From assembly GCF_009296025.1 (NCBI RefSeq), contig NZ_CP045178.1:1426001-1490000 (forward strand): 64,000 nucleotides of DNA. Direction: 5' to 3'. A program made the position numbers and the translations under genes. Source of the DNA: Streptomyces tsukubensis (GTDB lineage Bacteria > Actinomycetota > Actinomycetes > Streptomycetales > Streptomycetaceae). The notes under the pieces were generated by a model. That model was not told where the DNA came from. It ran no database searches and saw only the letters and a program-made list of their open reading frames with translations. The first letter of the stretch is position 1; every line of letters starts with the position of its first letter. Below are positions 61,749-64,000 of this stretch, piece by piece.

Positions 61749-63878
61749 ATGACCACCCACCGCGTACGCGTCGGCATCGACGTGGGCGGAACCTTCACCG
61801 ACGCCGTGGCTGTCGACGCCACGACGCTGGAGCTACTGGGCCAGGTGAAGGTCCCGACGAGTCACCATCACGAGGACGGTGTCGCCCACGGCATCGTCGA
61901 GGCGCTCGACCGGCTGCTGGAGCAGACCGGCCGCGCCCCCGAGGACGTCACCTTCCTGGCCCACGGCACCACACAGGCTACCAACGCGCTCCTTGAGGGC
62001 GATGTGGCGCCCGTCGGTCTCATCGGTATCGGCGCAGGTCCAGGGGGTGTACTGACCCGCCGCCTGGCCTCGCTCGGCAAGCTGGAACTCACCCCGGGCA
62101 AGCGGCTGCCGCTGTCGTACGCACATGTCGCCGACCCGCGCGACACGGCCGAGGCCGGCCGGGCCGTGGCCCGGGTGCGCGAGGCGGGCGCCGAAGTGCT
62201 CGTCGCCAGCCAGCCGTTCAGCGTGGACGTGCCGGACGGCGAGGACGCCGTGCTGGCGACGGCACGCCACGAGGGGCTGCCGATGACGGCGGCGCACGAG
62301 ATCACCTCGCTGTACGGGCTGAGCAAGCGGACGCGTACCGCGGTGGTGAACGCGGCGATCATGCCGAAGATGCTGGCCACCGCAGACCTGGTGGACGCCT
62401 CCATCACCAAGGCGGGGGTGAGCGCGCCCCTGATGGTGATGCGCTGCGACGGCGGGGTCATGTCGCTGGACGAGATGCGCCGCAGACCGCTGCTGACCAT
62501 CCTCTCCGGCCCCGCGGCCGGGGTGGCGGGCGCGCTGATGCGGGAGCGGATCAGCGAGGGCGTCTTCCTTGAGACAGGCGGCACGTCGACCGACATCAGC
62601 GTGGTGCGACGCGGAAAGGTGGCGGTGCGCCACGCCACCGTCCTCGGGAAGACCTCGTATCTGAACGCGCTCGACGTGCGGACCGTCGGCGTCGGCGGAG
62701 GCTCCATGGTGCGGATCGGCGGCGGCCGGGTCACCGGGGTCGGCCCGCGCAGCGCACACATCGCGGGGCTGCCCTACGCCTGTTTCGCCGACCTTGAGGA
62801 GCTGCGGGACGCGAAGCTCACCACCGTGCGGCCGATGGAGGACGACCCCGCCGACTACGCCGTGCTCGACGCGGCGGGCGGACGGTACGCGATCACCATG
62901 ACGTGCGCGGCCAACGCGCTCGGCCGGGTGCCCGACGGTGACTTCGCGCGCAGCGATCCGGAGACGGCACGGGCCGCTCTCGCGCCGCTCGCCGAAGCCC
63001 TCTCCACCGATGTGGCGGGCGCGGCCGCCCAGTTGCTCGACGCGGGCACCGCCCAGGTCAGGTCGGTGGTGGACGCGATGAGCGCCGACTACCGCCTCGA
63101 CAAGGACGCCGTGGTGCTCGTGGGCGGGGGCGGCGGGGCCGCTTCCGTCACCCCGCATCTCGCGGCGACGGTGGGGCTGGAGGGGAGGATCGCCGCGCAC
63201 AGCGAGGTCATCAGCCCCATCGGGGTGGCACTCGCCCTGGTGCGGGAACAGATCGAGCGGCAGGTGCCTGGCGCCACCCAGGAGCAGATACTCGCGGTAC
63301 GCGCGGAGGCGGAGCGCGCTGTCGTCGCCCAGGGCGCCTCCCCCGAAGGTGTCGAGGTCGAGGTGACCGTCGATCCGCAGACCAGCACGGTGCGGGCCGT
63401 CGCCACCGGGGCGACGGAGCTGCGCACCCAGGACCGGGCGCACCGCGCGGACGACGCTGAACGGCTGCGGGCCGCCGCGGGCAGCCTCAAGGCGGACCCC
63501 TCATCGGTGCGGGTCCTCGCGGGTACGGCGGCGCACACCGTGTACGGCACGGAGGTACGGCGCCGGTTCCGCGCCACCCGGCATCCGGTACGGGTCGTCG
63601 ACTCCGACGGTGTGGTGCGGCTGCACGCCCCCGACGCGCGCGTCGAGACGACGACGGTCGCCGCGGCGCCCACCGTACTCGGCGAACTGGTGCGGGAGAC
63701 CACCTCGTACGGCGACGGCGGGGTGCGCGCGCCCGCGCTGCGGCTGCTGATCGGTTCCAGGATCGCCGATCTGTCCGGTGTGCTCGACGCGGGGGCGCTC
63801 CTTGCCCTCGCCGACAGCGAACTGCGGGGCAGGGAAGCGGGAGAGGCCGTGGTCGCGGTGGTGGAGGTGCGGTCATGA
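61749..63878 (+). CDS. Hydantoinase/oxoprolinase subunit A-type protein
   Basis: 709 residues of the HyuA/OplahA actin-fold class. RVGIDVGGTFTDAVAV is the N-terminal ATP-binding motif, TFLAHGTTQATNALLE and SGPAAGVAGALM follow, and ETGGTSTDISVVRRGK is the second phosphate motif. These proteins hydrolyse ATP to open cyclic amides such as hydantoins or 5-oxoproline, usually with a B subunit. The following gene overlaps by four bases, so it may be that partner. Start ATG preceded by CAAGGAGGTG. The exact substrate is not evident. Confidence 0.85.
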   Translation: MTTHRVRVGIDVGGTFTDAVAVDATTLELLGQVKVPTSHHHEDGVAHGIVEALDRLLEQTGRAPEDVTFLAHGTTQATNALLEGDVAPVGLIGIGAGPGGVLTRRLASLGKLELTPGKRLPLSYAHVADPRDTAEAGRAVARVREAGAEVLVASQPFSVDVPDGEDAVLATARHEGLPMTAAHEITSLYGLSKRTRTAVVNAAIMPKMLATADLVDASITKAGVSAPLMVMRCDGGVMSLDEMRRRPLLTILSGPAAGVAGALMRERISEGVFLETGGTSTDISVVRRGKVAVRHATVLGKTSYLNALDVRTVGVGGGSMVRIGGGRVTGVGPRSAHIAGLPYACFADLEELRDAKLTTVRPMEDDPADYAVLDAAGGRYAITMTCAANALGRVPDGDFARSDPETARAALAPLAEALSTDVAGAAAQLLDAGTAQVRSVVDAMSADYRLDKDAVVLVGGGGGAASVTPHLAATVGLEGRIAAHSEVISPIGVALALVREQIERQVPGATQEQILAVRAEAERAVVAQGASPEGVEVEVTVDPQTSTVRAVATGATELRTQDRAHRADDAERLRAAAGSLKADPSSVRVLAGTAAHTVYGTEVRRRFRATRHPVRVVDSDGVVRLHAPDARVETTTVAAAPTVLGELVRETTSYGDGGVRAPALRLLIGSRIADLSGVLDAGALLALADSELRGREAGEAVVAVVEVRS

Positions 63879-64000
63879 GCGCCGTCCCCGCGCGGGGCCA
63901 CGAGCCGGTGGAGGCGCTGGAGGATCTGGAGGCGCTGGACGACGAGGAGTTCGGGGTGCGGCTGCTGGCCGCGACCCCGACCCAGGAGGGCAGGGACCCC
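63875..64000 (+). CDS. Start of a third operon gene, cut by window end
   Basis: The ATG overlaps the HyuA-type stop (ATGA), a usual sign of translational coupling. The visible 42 residues are acidic at the start (LEALDDEEFGVRLLAATP) and match no family I recognise. It may be a small partner or a larger subunit of the hydantoinase-like enzyme. Confidence 0.55.
   Translation, partial: MSAVPARGHEPVEALEDLEALDDEEFGVRLLAATPTQEGRDP

Overview
The window is very GC-rich chromosomal DNA of a Streptomyces species. Support comes from a Pup-proteasome locus, mycothiol biosynthesis (mshC), two chaplins, an IclR-controlled glycerol operon (gylR-glpF-glpK-glpD), F420-type luciferase-fold oxidoreductases and GTG/TTG starts. 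From memory of S. coelicolor, the order prcB-pup-dop-arc, metH, gylR-glp, mshC, chpC-chpH is the conserved core-chromosome order there, so most of bases 1-42,600 looks like ordinary core genome.

Layout. (1) 1-5,400: the Pup-proteasome locus on the minus strand (partial prcB, an apparent remnant of an endonuclease VII gene, pup, dop, arc), with a ferredoxin gene diverging from arc. (2) 5,500-17,210: an anchored secreted protein, tRNA m1A58 methyltransferase, a site-2-protease-like M50 protein, a RecB-family nuclease, an orphan NarL-type regulator, a peptide-binding lipoprotein, a HAD phosphatase and cobalamin-dependent methionine synthase. (3) 17,700-23,030: the glycerol regulon, with matching 20-bp-spaced repeats before gylR and glpF. 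(4) 23,170-38,560: two luciferase-like oxidoreductases, an FCD regulator, a PAC2 protein, mshC and its conserved partners, corA, a ferritin-like diiron protein, an aldo/keto reductase and a RecD2-like protein that has lost its ATPase motifs. (5) 38,560-42,930: small conserved proteins, long and short chaplins, an M20 peptidase and tRNA-Leu(GAG).

(6) 42,960-54,760 is the accessory part. After tRNA-Leu comes 1.1 kb without a convincing gene, then six same-strand genes: an EPSP-synthase-like/acyl-CoA ligase fusion, an acyl-CoA dehydrogenase, a FabI-type SDR reductase resembling ChcA, a 2,4-dienoyl-CoA reductase-like flavoenzyme, a FabF-like ketosynthase and a second AMP-forming ligase. The first four correspond to the set known to turn shikimate into cyclohexanecarboxyl-CoA in ansatrienin and phoslactomycin producers. 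Here they stand without a polyketide synthase in view and carry a ketosynthase and an extra ligase. This is the most interesting system in the window.

(7) 54,900-64,000: two DMT-family permeases, a histidine phosphatase, a YchJ-family protein, and a LacI-type regulator with a striking 31-bp double palindrome at its promoter. The regulator precedes an FAD oxidoreductase, a hydantoinase/oxoprolinase A-type protein and a third, truncated gene, which probably form a catabolic operon.

Several intergenic stretches carry tandem repeats or very long perfect hairpins. All functions are read from sequence by eye; no searches were run.
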